Made by a program: the position numbers and the translations under genes. Below, piece after piece: positions 1 to 9,652 of a DNA stretch of 64,000 nt. The notes under the pieces are model-generated. The model searched no databases. It saw only the letters and a program-made list of their open reading frames with translations, and was not told the origin of the DNA. How positions within the stretch are numbered: position 1 is the stretch's first letter; the number at the start of each line of letters is the position of its first letter. This DNA comes from Zygosaccharomyces rouxii (lineage: Eukaryota; Ascomycota; Saccharomycetes; Saccharomycetales; Saccharomycetaceae): NCBI RefSeq assembly GCF_000026365.1, contig NC_012995.1, forward strand, positions 1,118,501-1,182,500, written 5' to 3'.

Positions 1-1
1 C

Positions 2-541
2 ATGAAATCTGGTGCTGATCTTTATCAAAGTCAACTTGCTGGCACGGAGAACTTTAGTAAAAATTACTTGAAAAGTTTTCAAGTGGGGCCTGTTGATTAT
101 CGTTTCCCGTCAGATATGTTTATGCCTGACGGTCCCAAGAATCGAGTTGGTTATTACGTTCGTGTTAGAGCTCCAATTACTAGAGATTGCCATAGTAAGC
201 ACGGCGGATCTGTGAACCCAAGAAACGATTTACGCTATAACTACGTGGCATTGGCTTACCTTTCGGACCTCTATTTCTTATACACCTCTCGTACGTTCCA
301 GGGCCAACCTTTATTTGAAAAATACTCGAGAACCGTTTCTCTAGATCACAGTATCCATTTCCACGGTTTGCCTGTTGTGAATGATTGGCTATTCTTTGAA
401 ATTCGCCATCCAAGAAGCGCTAATCAGAGAAATTTAGTCCAGGGCGAATACTACAATGCGTCGACTCGTGAAATTCTCGCTTCCACGACGCAAGAAGGTG
501 CTACGCTCTATCTTTACAAGGATGTTAAATCTAAATTGTAG
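2..541 (+). CDS. TES1: Peroxisomal acyl-CoA thioesterase, C-terminal part
   Basis: This is the last 179 residues of a TesB/ACOT8-type acyl-CoA thioesterase, which hydrolyses fatty acyl-CoAs in peroxisomes. The frame is open to the left edge, so the N-terminal half lies outside the window; S. cerevisiae Tes1 has about 349 residues. Visible family marks are the second hot-dog segment with SLDHSIHFH, whose Asp is the expected catalytic residue, and ASTTQEG near the end, whose Gln is the expected partner. The protein ends KSKL, a canonical type 1 peroxisomal signal (SKL). The stop lies nine bases from the stop of the next gene, so the two transcripts must overlap at their 3' ends. Identification is firm for the family and good for the orthologue. 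Confidence 0.88.
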   Translation: MKSGADLYQSQLAGTENFSKNYLKSFQVGPVDYRFPSDMFMPDGPKNRVGYYVRVRAPITRDCHSKHGGSVNPRNDLRYNYVALAYLSDLYFLYTSRTFQGQPLFEKYSRTVSLDHSIHFHGLPVVNDWLFFEIRHPRSANQRNLVQGEYYNASTREILASTTQEGATLYLYKDVKSKL

Positions 542-550
542 AATTGTAAA

Positions 551-1567
551 TTAAATATTCCATGTCTTTTTCCTGATGCCTGTTATACCACCTTCGAATT
601 TAGAAAGCACTCTTTGTATCTTATCAATTGATACCAATTCATTGAGTTTAACTTTTTCGTAAATAACATTTGTTCTCATTCTTTTGTCTGGCGTGAACCT
701 CAATCGAGGCGGTAAGATCCAATCTGATCTTCTGTATGGATTTCTGACTTTGGGGATCACAGACTCGTAAAGTTCTCTAATTTCTGTTACGTTTCCCTGT
801 GAATCTGTAGCGCCGTTGGTAGCGCTGTTGGTATCGGGCGCTTCTGTGGTGCTTCTAGTTGATAATCTGGTAGATCTCCTGATATTTCCATCTAATTCCG
901 ACTTTGGCATGATGCTTGCAGCGCAAATATTACCGTTAATCTCATCCAGTTGTGATATTAAAAGTTGTTTTTCGTTTGGTGAATTTCCATCGATAATTTC
1001 TGAATTATTATGTCGACGTTTCTTTGAAGGCTCGTTATAAATCAGTTCTTCTGATTCGGATGATTCGGATGATGATCCTGATGATTCAATTGGTTCTCTG
1101 GTAAATGTTTCAATACCTCTTTTAGCTCTTCTACGAATTTTACCATGATTCGTTCTCAAAGAATTAATGTCTACATGTCCACTTGCTGATATGCCTTTTT
1201 GAAAAGTGGCGAGTATGAAAAATTCGTAATACGATTCAAATTCTAGTGGCTTTATACATGAGCACTCGTTTCTGAATTTTTGATTAATATTTAACCTCCT
1301 TTGATTTAACTCCATTAATTTTGTCCAAGTTGTATCATTTTCCCGCTGTTGATTATCCCTATCGTTATCCTTCAAATATTCTTGTGTAGACTCATCAGGC
1401 TCCTCATCTACCAAATTGTCGTTGCAATTGTCTGTTTCTCCATTATCATTTTGAGGGACAAAAGATGTCATTGACATTGATTTCTGTATTTCGTTCATGG
1501 GACTACCATTCAATTTAGCACAATTCACAGAGGGCTTCGAGTTTTCATTTGGCATTGCCCATTGCAT
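551..1567 (-). CDS. Unrecognised nuclear-looking protein, 338 aa
   Basis: I do not recognise this gene. The 338-residue product has an acidic Asn/Asp/Glu-rich N-terminus (about 1-75). A segment around residues 80-125 contains several Cys and aromatic residues and could fold. A basic, Ser/Glu-rich middle holds SSGSSSESSESEE, followed by KKRRHN, a plausible nuclear localisation signal. The C-terminal 65 residues look the most conserved (RNPYRRSDWILPPRLRF and FEGGITGIRKKTWNI). No transmembrane segment or signal peptide is evident. The ATG at 1565-1567 is the first in frame; another Met follows four codons later. It converges on TES1 and runs head-on from LSC2 across a 317-base gap. The length without stops and a composition typical of coding sequence make it a real gene. 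A chromatin or kinetochore role would be a guess. Confidence 0.75.
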   Translation of the reverse strand: MQWAMPNENSKPSVNCAKLNGSPMNEIQKSMSMTSFVPQNDNGETDNCNDNLVDEEPDESTQEYLKDNDRDNQQRENDTTWTKLMELNQRRLNINQKFRNECSCIKPLEFESYYEFFILATFQKGISASGHVDINSLRTNHGKIRRRAKRGIETFTREPIESSGSSSESSESEELIYNEPSKKRRHNNSEIIDGNSPNEKQLLISQLDEINGNICAASIMPKSELDGNIRRSTRLSTRSTTEAPDTNSATNGATDSQGNVTEIRELYESVIPKVRNPYRRSDWILPPRLRFTPDKRMRTNVIYEKVKLNELVSIDKIQRVLSKFEGGITGIRKKTWNI

Positions 1568-1885
1568 TCAAACAGTTTATAATTCTCTTTGGATCAATTT
1601 TATCAGAGTATTTTAATACTAATGGTATTTTATTGTTAAAAATTCATTGTCAATGCAGTCGCGCATTCCAAATGTCAGAATTTAAAAAAAAAAAAAAAAA
1701 AAAAATAAGGTTAAAATGAATAAGCAAAAAAAATATATTAGTAGAATATTCACAAACTTATCGTACCATGGCTATACCATGGCTTGATGTCGTACCGTCG
1801 TGGCCATATACAACTTATATAAACAAAGAAACCAGACAAATAATTTTGAGAGAGAAAAATAATAATAAGAATAATAAATTTACGT
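1568..1885. other. Intergenic region between the unknown gene and LSC2
   Basis: This 318-base stretch is the promoter of the leftward unknown gene and the 3' flank of LSC2. It holds an uninterrupted run of 22 A (1684-1705) and a short direct repeat of TACCATGGC around 1764-1783. An 11/11 match to the yeast ARS consensus WTTTAYRTTTW at 1878-1888 overlaps the LSC2 stop codon. No further gene is visible. Confidence 0.6.
1684..1705 (+). repeat. Poly(A) tract, 22 bases
   Basis: This is an uninterrupted run of 22 A, about 117 bases upstream of the ATG of the leftward gene at 1567. Poly(dA:dT) tracts of this kind exclude nucleosomes and are common in yeast promoters. Similar runs occur at 5863-5883 (A21), 8738-8757 (A20) and 62282-62297 (T16). 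Confidence 0.9.
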
Positions 1886-3169
1886 TTAAACCTTACCAGC
1901 TCTGTGTTCAGTAGCCAAAGCAACGGCTCTTTCTGCAGCAGGGTCTAATTCTTCGAAAGAGAAGATCTTGAAACCACTCTTTTCAATGATGGCTTGACCT
2001 TCCTCTAAGTTGGTACCTTGCAAACGAGCAATAATTGGAACGTCAACACCTAATTCTTTAGCGGCGTTGACCAAACCTTCAGCCACGTAATCGCATCTAA
2101 CAATACCACCGAAGATGTTAACAAAGATGGCATCGACCTTCTTGTTTGACAAAATCAATTCGAATGCCTTCTTGATGGTTTCTGGAGTAGCACCACCACC
2201 ACAATCTAAGAAGTTGGCTGGATCACCACCGTACAACTTAATAACATCCATAGTAGCCATGGCCAAACCAGCACCATTAACCAAACAACCGATGTTACCT
2301 TGCAATTTAACGAAGTTCAAATCGGATTGCTTAGCGAGAACTTCATCAGGATCTTCTTGAGAAACATCTCTCCAACTGTAAACTTCTTGTTGTCTAAATG
2401 AAGCGTTGTCATCGAATCCAAACTTGGCATCCATACACATAACCTTGTGATTAGCATCACCGATAACTTCACTCAATGGGTTAATTTCAATTTGAGTAGC
2501 ATCTCTTTCGGTGTAAATCTTGTAAAGCTTAGTGACTGCATCTGCAGCTTCAGCTTCAGCTTCCTTACTGAAACCTAGAGAAGCACCGACTTGTCTAGCG
2601 GTTTCTTCAGTAATACCTTCAGATGGAGTGATGTAAAATTTTTTAATAGCATCAGGGTTAGATTTTGCGACTTCTTCGATGTTCATACCACCTTCGCTGG
2701 AACAGATGATCAAAATCTTCTTGGTAGATCTATCCATAAGGATGGATAAGTAGGATTCATGGGCAGCATTGACACATTCGACAACGTAAACAGCACTGAC
2801 AGGCTTACCCTTTTCACCACTTTGTTTGGTGATTAATCTGTGTTTCAACATTTGGCTTGCCAAGTCTTGGGCTTGTTCTGGCTTAGAGATAATGTGGATA
2901 CCACTTTGTAAACCACTATCGAAATGACCTTTACCTCTACCACCAGTCAATGCTTGTGCCTTAACGACCAATTTATCGGACTTTAAGTTTTGGGCAATTT
3001 TTAATGCATCAGATGCATTATCAGCAGCCTCACCACGAGGAGTACCGACACCATAATCTCTCAACAATTGAGATGAACGGTATTCGTGAATGGAAAGGTT
3101 TCTAGTTTGAACCTTAGCGGCAGCCAATGTAGTTCTTTGACAACAACGTTTACTGATAGCTGACAACAT
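1886..3169 (-). CDS. LSC2: Succinyl-CoA ligase beta subunit, mitochondrial
   Basis: This 427-residue protein is the beta subunit of succinyl-CoA ligase (ADP-forming), which carries out the substrate-level phosphorylation step of the TCA cycle in the mitochondrial matrix. The first 25 or so residues are basic and Ser/Ala/Arg-rich without acids, as expected of a presequence. Mature sequence begins near LSIHEYRSSQLL. An ATP-grasp fold follows (GGRGKGHF near residue 77), then the CoA-ligase half with GCLVNGAGLAMATMD, GGGATPETI and NIFGGIVRCD, all typical of SucC. The length equals that of S. cerevisiae Lsc2 (about 427). The start is the first ATG. CCAAT and CACGTG elements lie upstream at 3539-3597, consistent with Hap-complex control of TCA genes. 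Confidence 0.97.
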   Translation of the reverse strand: MLSAISKRCCQRTTLAAAKVQTRNLSIHEYRSSQLLRDYGVGTPRGEAADNASDALKIAQNLKSDKLVVKAQALTGGRGKGHFDSGLQSGIHIISKPEQAQDLASQMLKHRLITKQSGEKGKPVSAVYVVECVNAAHESYLSILMDRSTKKILIICSSEGGMNIEEVAKSNPDAIKKFYITPSEGITEETARQVGASLGFSKEAEAEAADAVTKLYKIYTERDATQIEINPLSEVIGDANHKVMCMDAKFGFDDNASFRQQEVYSWRDVSQEDPDEVLAKQSDLNFVKLQGNIGCLVNGAGLAMATMDVIKLYGGDPANFLDCGGGATPETIKKAFELILSNKKVDAIFVNIFGGIVRCDYVAEGLVNAAKELGVDVPIIARLQGTNLEEGQAIIEKSGFKIFSFEELDPAAERAVALATEHRAGKV

Positions 3170-3538
3170 TATGACCAGATGAAGAATATGAGCACGGAAT
3201 TGACAAAATCAATTGATCTCTCTCTCTTCTTTCTCTTTTAAAAGAAACTTATCAATTGTTTTTCGTCGAACAAACAACCTGTTACAAGTTTAGGCGTTCT
3301 TATACCTCGAGATCGATATCCGAACTCCTCTCCTTTGGGCCCGTGAATTGTTGAGAAGAGCGCGAGAAGACGATCGCGAAGTGAATTCCGATAGTAGGGT
3401 AAGTAACTGGGGAACGTATTGGTGTGGGAAATTGGACTTATTGGAGAGATTCATAGTGCATATATAGGCGGTAACATGTACCAATAAGACCTAGGACTAC
3501 TATGGTTGCCGATTCTGTTTGAAAGTATTTGGCTCTGT

Positions 3539-3597
3539 GTCACGTGCTTTTCACGTGACTCGTACGAATGGGGTACACGTGACCAATTTGCACCAAT
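3539..3597. promoter_or_regulatory. CACGTG x3 plus CCAAT x2 cluster
   Basis: Three CACGTG hexamers lie at 3541-3546 (within GTCACGTG), 3552-3557 and 3576-3581. CCAAT pentamers lie at 3583-3587 and 3593-3597. In yeasts CACGTG is bound by Cbf1, Pho4 and Tye7-type factors, and CCAAT by the Hap2/3/4/5 complex that activates respiratory genes. The cluster is about 370-430 bases from the LSC2 start and 600 from the OYE start, so LSC2 is the likelier target. Site function is inferred. Confidence 0.6.
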
Positions 3598-3723
3598 TGC
3601 ATGATCCACTTGCCCCGCCTCATGACCATTTACCGCTGATGTATCTATTCATCCGGTCCATTGAACCGCTGAATGACAAGTTATACGTTATGAGTCCCCC
3701 AACCCGTACATCTGTTTAGTATT

Positions 3724-3733
3724 TCGGCGGCTA
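3724..3733 (-). promoter_or_regulatory. URS1 (Ume6-type) site, left copy
   Basis: TCGGCGGCTA is the exact reverse complement of the URS1 consensus TAGCCGCCGA bound by Ume6. Together with the copy at 3789-3798 it forms a 12-base perfect inverted repeat (arms 3722-3733 and 3789-3800). Confidence 0.75.
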
Positions 3734-3788
3734 ACTTTAAGGGGTTCAACCCTGTGGGTGTCATTAGAGAAAAAAAAAAGTAGAACGG

Positions 3789-3798
3789 TAGCCGCCGA
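3789..3798 (+). promoter_or_regulatory. URS1 (Ume6-type) site, right copy
   Basis: TAGCCGCCGA is a perfect match to URS1. It lies about 400 bases upstream of the OYE start codon and about 620 upstream of LSC2. Ume6 recruits Sin3-Rpd3 to repress early meiotic and some metabolic genes; which neighbour responds here is not shown by the sequence. Confidence 0.75.
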
Positions 3799-4105
3799 AA
3801 AACAACTTAGACTTCTACTTATCACTTCCAAGAAGCCTCTAAGGAAAAGAAGGGATTACAAGATGTGTATTGTGTTGTGCATGCCTTGTTGGTAGGCCGT
3901 GATGAACTTCAAGGAACTTGAGAATGCCGTGTCTTCTTTCTCATATGTTAAGGGGTTTACAGGGGAGATGTAAATCAGTATCGGATCGGTTTGTAGACAC
4001 TAAGTTTAGTGCTATGTTTCGTGATTTGGCTGTTACTGGGGATGCTGGGGTCATTTAGGTATCATCAATATTTGTAAGCAGATATGCGCGAGGTTCTTTC
4101 AAGGG

Positions 4106-4113
4106 TATAAAAG
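4106..4113 (+). promoter_or_regulatory. TATA box of the OYE gene
   Basis: TATAAAAG matches TATAWAWR and lies 84-91 bases upstream of the ATG at 4197. Three AGGGG elements further upstream (3740, 3951, 3961) fit a stress-inducible, TATA-containing promoter. Confidence 0.65.
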
Positions 4114-4154
4114 TTGGCATACAAGCAAGCTAACAGTTGGTGGTAATTCCTTGA

Positions 4155-5405
<1,251 letters not shown>

Positions 5406-5518
5406 ATTTAAGTTATAATTACTAGAATATAATAAACGGAAAATTGAAACCATATAAAAGCATGAAGGCTTTAATTTTGGGTAATTGTATGTGTGTGACG
5501 AGGTGATAACAAAATTAC

Positions 5519-5523
5519 AAAAA
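5519..5523 (-). terminator. RNA polymerase III terminator of tRNA-Gly
   Basis: Five A on the plus strand give TTTTT on the transcribed minus strand, starting five bases beyond the 3' end of the tRNA. Confidence 0.8.
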
Positions 5524-5527
5524 GCTA

Positions 5528-5598
5528 TGCGCGAACCGGGAATCGAACCCGGGGCTCAACAATGGGAACGTTGAATTTTACCACTAAACCACTCGCGC
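5528..5598 (-). tRNA. tRNA-Gly, anticodon CCC
   Basis: The reverse strand folds as a 71-base cloverleaf. Acceptor GCGCGAG pairs with TTCGCGC with discriminator A. The D arm contains GTTTAGTGGTAAAAT. Anticodon stem CAACG/TGTTG holds loop TTCCCAT, giving anticodon CCC. T arm CCGGG/CCCGG holds TTCGATT, which is also the B box. It reads GGG glycine codons. No intron is present. It sits where conserved synteny with the YDR152/YLR137 block breaks off. Confidence 0.96.
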
Positions 5599-6306
5599 TT
5601 TTATAACACTCTTTGATACGAACATTAGGGTAATATATTTTTTTGATTTTATAGCTATGAAAATGGTTTAATTTTGGGAAGTTTTAGTATGAAGTGAATA
5701 CGAAAAGGTAGGAGTATTTTGCAGCTAATCTTATCGCCACCTCTCTGTACATCCATTCTATTTCAAGGTAACATCTTGGAATTCTAAATCAGATTTACAA
5801 AGTGCTCGCCAAAACGTAAAATCTTGTACCAAGACAATTCCATTTTTAATTGAAACCAAATGAAAAAAAAAAAAAAAAAAAAATTATTCTTGAAATAATC
5901 CCAGCATGGGGTCAATTAGGCAGCAATTCTGACAGGGCTAATGAATGAAGCTCATTGGAAATTTCAGGTCCAAAAATTCCCTGGATTTCTTCCAAACAAC
6001 TTAGATTTTGTTCAAAATTAGCGAGATTAGCACCAATACCAAGCTAAATAATCCTTTTCAGAGCCAAGATATCTGTAATACCTGCCAAAATTCGTTTTCT
6101 TTGACATATAATTCATTATTATTCATACAGTATTCTACTCTTGTCAAACCCTAGCTTCCTAAAATTAGGGTTCCAAAATTTTTCAGTGAAAAAGTCATCA
6201 TCGCTTCAACTAATTGCAAGGTAATGAAGATGAGCACTACAACACTATCTGTTGGATTCACCAACTAGCCAGAGCACTTTTTTCCATCATCCTCAGTCAT
6301 TTCAAA
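5599..6306. other. Intergenic region between tRNA-Gly and GIR2
   Basis: This 0.7-kb A/T-rich stretch has a run of 21 A (5863-5883) and no credible ORF. The frame open upstream of GIR2 from about 6214 starts at TTG and gives no recognisable extension. It contains the GIR2 promoter. I see no LTR-like ends or repeats. Confidence 0.5.
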
Positions 6307-7083
6307 ATGGATTATCAGGAGGAACAGAATCAAGAACTGGAAGTTTTAGAATCCATTTATCCCGATGAGTTACAAGTGATGAAACGCACATATCCCGATG
6401 TGCATTTTCGAATCTTATTGAAGTTAGAACTACCAATTGAAGATCTGAGCATATTGACCAAAGAACACAGTATTGAAGTTGATTTCCATCTTCCGGCCAA
6501 TTATCCCGATGAAGCTCCAATAATTGCATTACACCCTGTAGAAACATCACTGGCGGGTTATGAAGATTCAAAATCAAAAGAAGATGAAGAACAAGCTTAT
6601 GACGATCATGGTAACAAAATCGTATCTCGTCTACATGATAATGCTAATAGTATTCATTTTGATAGTTACATCCCTGAATTACAAGTACAAATTGAAGAAC
6701 ACATCAAGGATGATATGTTGTTAGGAATGCAAATGTGTTTTGCCCTATTGACCTCAATCAAAGATCATTGTGAATCTTGGTTTCAAGAACAATTCGAAAA
6801 CTTAGAAAAGGAACACGAAAGGGAATTGCAAGAACGTGAAAAGGAAGAACAACGTAAATTTTTAGGTACAGCTGTTACGCCAAAATCATTTTTAGAATGG
6901 AGAGCTAAGTTCCGCAAAGAGTTCAAAATTGATGAAAGAGACTCGAGCAGAAGATCACTCATGCACCATGGCAGACTCACAGGACGTCAAATATTCGAAG
7001 AAGGTCTTGCTGGGGAAGAAGAAGAAGAGGAACCAAACGGCGAAGTGGATCAATTGGGTAATAAACTCAAGAAGAGCATCTAG
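6307..7083 (+). CDS. GIR2: RWD-domain protein of the Gcn1-Rbg2 pathway
   Basis: This 258-residue acidic protein is orthologous to Gir2 (about 265 aa in S. cerevisiae). Gir2 binds Gcn1 through an RWD domain and the GTPase Rbg2 through its C-terminal part, influencing Gcn2 signalling and translation. The N-terminal RWD domain (about 5-135) carries LEVLESIYPDEL and the diagnostic YPxxxP at residues 66-71. A long charged helix (about 165-205) follows, then an acidic EEEEEE stretch near 235-240 before the C-terminus. The chosen ATG begins MDYQEEQNQELE, matching the usual RWD start; the longer frame lacks an ATG. It converges on ENT5 with 147 bases between stops. It is the first gene of the YDR152-169/YLR137-152 ancestral block. 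Confidence 0.93.
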   Translation: MDYQEEQNQELEVLESIYPDELQVMKRTYPDVHFRILLKLELPIEDLSILTKEHSIEVDFHLPANYPDEAPIIALHPVETSLAGYEDSKSKEDEEQAYDDHGNKIVSRLHDNANSIHFDSYIPELQVQIEEHIKDDMLLGMQMCFALLTSIKDHCESWFQEQFENLEKEHERELQEREKEEQRKFLGTAVTPKSFLEWRAKFRKEFKIDERDSSRRSLMHHGRLTGRQIFEEGLAGEEEEEEPNGEVDQLGNKLKKSI

Positions 7084-7230
7084 ATATAAACATCTGTAAC
7101 TATGTAAAGTAAACTACAAGAAATTAAATTAGAAATAGAAATAGAAAAAAAAGAGAAAGATGAAATAAAACATGTCGAATGGGCCGAATTTTCCTATTGT
7201 TGATTTCTTTTCCTTTTATTTTTTTTTGAA

Positions 7231-8454
7231 TCATATTAGTGATTTAGAAAAAGAAAACAAATCGGCAAAGGCATCATTGTCATTATTGCTCTTATTACCG
7301 TTACTACCGCCGTTAGCCACAGCTGGAGTCGTGTTCTTTGAAGGTTCTCCAAAGTCCAGTAAATCGTCTAGAGCACCCGCATTGTTTGTCTTGTTGCTAT
7401 TCGTACCAGTTGCAGGGGTCGTAGTTGTATTGGCAGTTGAAGGTTCTGCCTTAGTGCTGTCACCACCTTGGAAATCACCGAAGTCATCATCGTCGTCATC
7501 ATTACTATTTGTACTTGTAGTACCATTACCATGTGTCGTTGAAGAAGCTGACGAAGATGCTGGCTGACTAGGTGATGGTTGATCGAAATCGAAATCGATC
7601 AAATCAGGAACACCGGGTTGAGGTTGCTGTTGCTTCTTGCGTTGTTCTTCACTGTTCTTAATCCTTTCCCTCAAAATTTCCCTACGTTGTCTACGCTGTT
7701 CTTCCATATTAGTGCGCCTACGACCTGCATGTGAAGCTGAAACTTCGGCATCTGCTGCATCGTCGGCATCTTCATCAGAAAATCCTTCGTCATCCACGTA
7801 ATCCAAATCACCCGCCGTTGACGATGCGGAAATGGCGTTTGCATTGTAGAAAGCTTGCTCTTGTTGTTGTCGAATCTTAAGGTGATTTTTGACATGCTTT
7901 TGTCTTTCCCTTTTCAAAAATTGAGAATCCTCTAGCATTTGTATGATAAACTCACACTTCTTTTTGATACCACGTTCATGGACTTCCATCTTACCATCGT
8001 TTGAGAACTTTACGCGATATTCCAACACTTCCCTACTGAGAATATGCTTATGAGTTGTTAAACAGGAGCGTACTTGATTTAATTCGTCACCATCACTAAC
8101 ATTCAACAGTAAATATTCAACAACGGTCAAACACTTGAGTACAACTCTCCATTCTGATCCATAATTAACATATTCTTTTCTTGCCTTTTCATAAAAATTT
8201 TTAGGTCTGGTCGCTATGTGGTCAATGAGACGTTTCAAAGTGTATTCTGTTATCAAGTACATGGGAACTTGATACCTATTTCTTAAAACCTTCTCCAAGT
8301 GTTTTGGTGTTGGACCCCATGAATCGGTATTTGTTGCACGTCTAACATCGACTTGATATGGTTCATATTGAACAATCATATTTTGAGCAAATCTAGCGGC
8401 ATTACGGAAATCGTGAATACCTAGATTTTGAATTTTTTTCGATAAGTTGTCCAT
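7231..8454 (-). CDS. ENT5: Epsin-like clathrin adaptor of the TGN/endosome
   Basis: This 407-residue protein matches Ent5 (about 411 aa). Ent5 binds phosphoinositides and works with AP-1 and Gga proteins in trafficking between the trans-Golgi and endosomes. An ENTH/ANTH-like domain occupies roughly residues 25-195, with a basic helix-rich start. The rest is low-complexity and carries adaptor-binding motifs: [17 protein letters not shown] (an acidic-Phe gamma-ear ligand), LDDLLDFG (clathrin-box-like) and FADLFSF near the end. Asn/Thr/Ser runs separate these motifs. The start is a clear ATG. Gene order GIR2-ENT5 equals YDR152W-YDR153C. An upstream TATA box lies at 8608-8615. Confidence 0.94.
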   Translation of the reverse strand: MDNLSKKIQNLGIHDFRNAARFAQNMIVQYEPYQVDVRRATNTDSWGPTPKHLEKVLRNRYQVPMYLITEYTLKRLIDHIATRPKNFYEKARKEYVNYGSEWRVVLKCLTVVEYLLLNVSDGDELNQVRSCLTTHKHILSREVLEYRVKFSNDGKMEVHERGIKKKCEFIIQMLEDSQFLKRERQKHVKNHLKIRQQQEQAFYNANAISASSTAGDLDYVDDEGFSDEDADDAADAEVSASHAGRRRTNMEEQRRQRREILRERIKNSEEQRKKQQQPQPGVPDLIDFDFDQPSPSQPASSSASSTTHGNGTTSTNSNDDDDDDFGDFQGGDSTKAEPSTANTTTTPATGTNSNKTNNAGALDDLLDFGEPSKNTTPAVANGGSNGNKSNNDNDAFADLFSFSKSLI

Positions 8455-8740
8455 CTTGGATCTCTATTTTTTAATCTATTCAAATTTACAGATGGGTCAA
8501 TTGAATTGGAATATGGGTATGAGAGATAGAATGGTGAAAAAAGAAGGAAAGTCGACCAGCAGAAATAATTCTTTTTCTCTTCCTCCTTCGAGTTAAGATC
8601 CCGAATGTTTTATATAACCCCTTTTAATAAGGAAGACCTGTCCTCTAATGCTTACAACCTGTGTCTTAAGGCTGTTCTTAAGCAATGTCCGCTTGTTTAG
8701 GCTGATCAACAAAAGGTGTGCTTAACCGTGAAAAAATAAA

Positions 8741-8772
<32 letters not shown>

Positions 8773-9070
8773 AATCTTTGCACCGGGTAACACAGACCTC
8801 GAAAATGGAAAACTATCTAGTGGGAAATGAGAAAGAAGAGAATCGGAACTAATGGATTTTAGCGGCTGCAGCTATCTACCGAGCTAGAGGGATAGGAAAC
8901 CGTTCAGTTACCTGTTGTTATCGTTACAGTGCCATTTGTATACGCAAAATTTTAGCCCACCAAAAAGCACGTGTCCAAATATATCACTTCAAACGAATCT
9001 AATCAGGTGACCTTCATTATAAGGACTATAAAGCTAATAAAAAGTAGTATACGGTTAAAAAGAGAAGAAT
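8455..9070. other. Intergenic region between ENT5 promoter and CPR1 3' end
   Basis: This is 616 bases without a gene. It has a TATA box for ENT5 (8608-8615), a run of 20 A (8738-8757) followed by an A/G tract, and a CACGTG at about 8968-8973. Nothing else is recognisable. Confidence 0.5.
8608..8615 (-). promoter_or_regulatory. TATA box of ENT5
   Basis: On the minus strand this reads TATATAAA, a perfect TATAWAWR, about 155 bases upstream of the ENT5 ATG. Confidence 0.5.
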
Positions 9071-9559
9071 CTACAATTCACCAGATTTGGCGACGACGAT
9101 TCTAGCTCTGGTAGCACCGGATGGAGAACCCAAACCTTCAACTCTCTTGACAACATCCAAACCTTGAACAACCTCACCGAAGACGACGTGTCTGCCGTCC
9201 AACCATGGGCATGGAACGGTGGTGATGAAAAATTGAGAACCGTTGGTGTTTGGACCAGCGTTGGCCATGGACAATAGACCTGGCTTGGTGTGCTTCTTAG
9301 CAAAGTTCTCATCTGGGAACTTACCACCGTAGATGGACTTACCACCGGTACCGTTACCAGCGGTGAAATCACCACCTTGTAGCATGAATTCTGGAATCAC
9401 TCTGTGGAATCCAGAGCCGGCGTAACCGAAACCCTTTTCACCAGTACAAAGAGCTCTGAAGTTTTCAGAAGTCTTTGGGACAACATCGTTATACAATTTG
9501 AAAACGATACGGCCCAATGGTTGGCCGTCAGCTTCAACGTCGAAGTAAACTTGGGACAT
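9071..9559 (-). CDS. CPR1: Cyclophilin A, peptidyl-prolyl isomerase
   Basis: This 162-residue cytosolic cyclophilin is the same length as S. cerevisiae Cpr1. It catalyses cis-trans isomerisation of prolyl bonds and is the receptor for cyclosporin A. The catalytic Arg is R53 in [22 protein letters not shown] and the ligand-contacting Trp in [12 protein letters not shown] are all intact. No signal peptide is present, which fits a cytosolic enzyme. Codon use looks strongly biased, typical of abundant yeast proteins. A TATA box lies 93-100 bases upstream. The gene occupies the YDR155C position between ENT5 and RPA14. Confidence 0.98.
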   Translation of the reverse strand: MSQVYFDVEADGQPLGRIVFKLYNDVVPKTSENFRALCTGEKGFGYAGSGFHRVIPEFMLQGGDFTAGNGTGGKSIYGGKFPDENFAKKHTKPGLLSMANAGPNTNGSQFFITTVPCPWLDGRHVVFGEVVQGLDVVKRVEGLGSPSGATRARIVVAKSGEL

Positions 9560-9644
9560 AATTGATCAATTAATTATACTTGTAGTTCTTGTCAGAAAAG
9601 AGATTTGAAAAGAAGGTAGTGTGAAGTAATTGACATACCTTTCC

Positions 9645-9652
9645 TTTATATA
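9645..9652 (-). promoter_or_regulatory. TATA box of CPR1
   Basis: The minus strand reads TATATAAA, a perfect TATAWAWR, ending about 85 bases before the start codon at 9559. Confidence 0.65.

Noticed and set aside
3539..3700. Possible point centromere (GTCACGTG as CDEI)
   Set aside because: There is no A/T-rich 80-90-base CDEII nor a TTCCGAA-type CDEIII at the right distance, and the site belongs to a multi-CACGTG promoter cluster. The STM1 promoter cluster fails the same test.
3519..3719. Open frame of 66 codons between LSC2 and the OYE gene
   Set aside because: It begins at TTG, has no recognisable product and overlaps the regulatory motif cluster.
7172..7567. 131-codon frame on the plus strand opposite ENT5
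   Set aside because: It is antisense to the low-complexity half of ENT5; its Leu/Val/Ser-rich content simply reflects the Asn/Asp/Ser repeats on the other strand.
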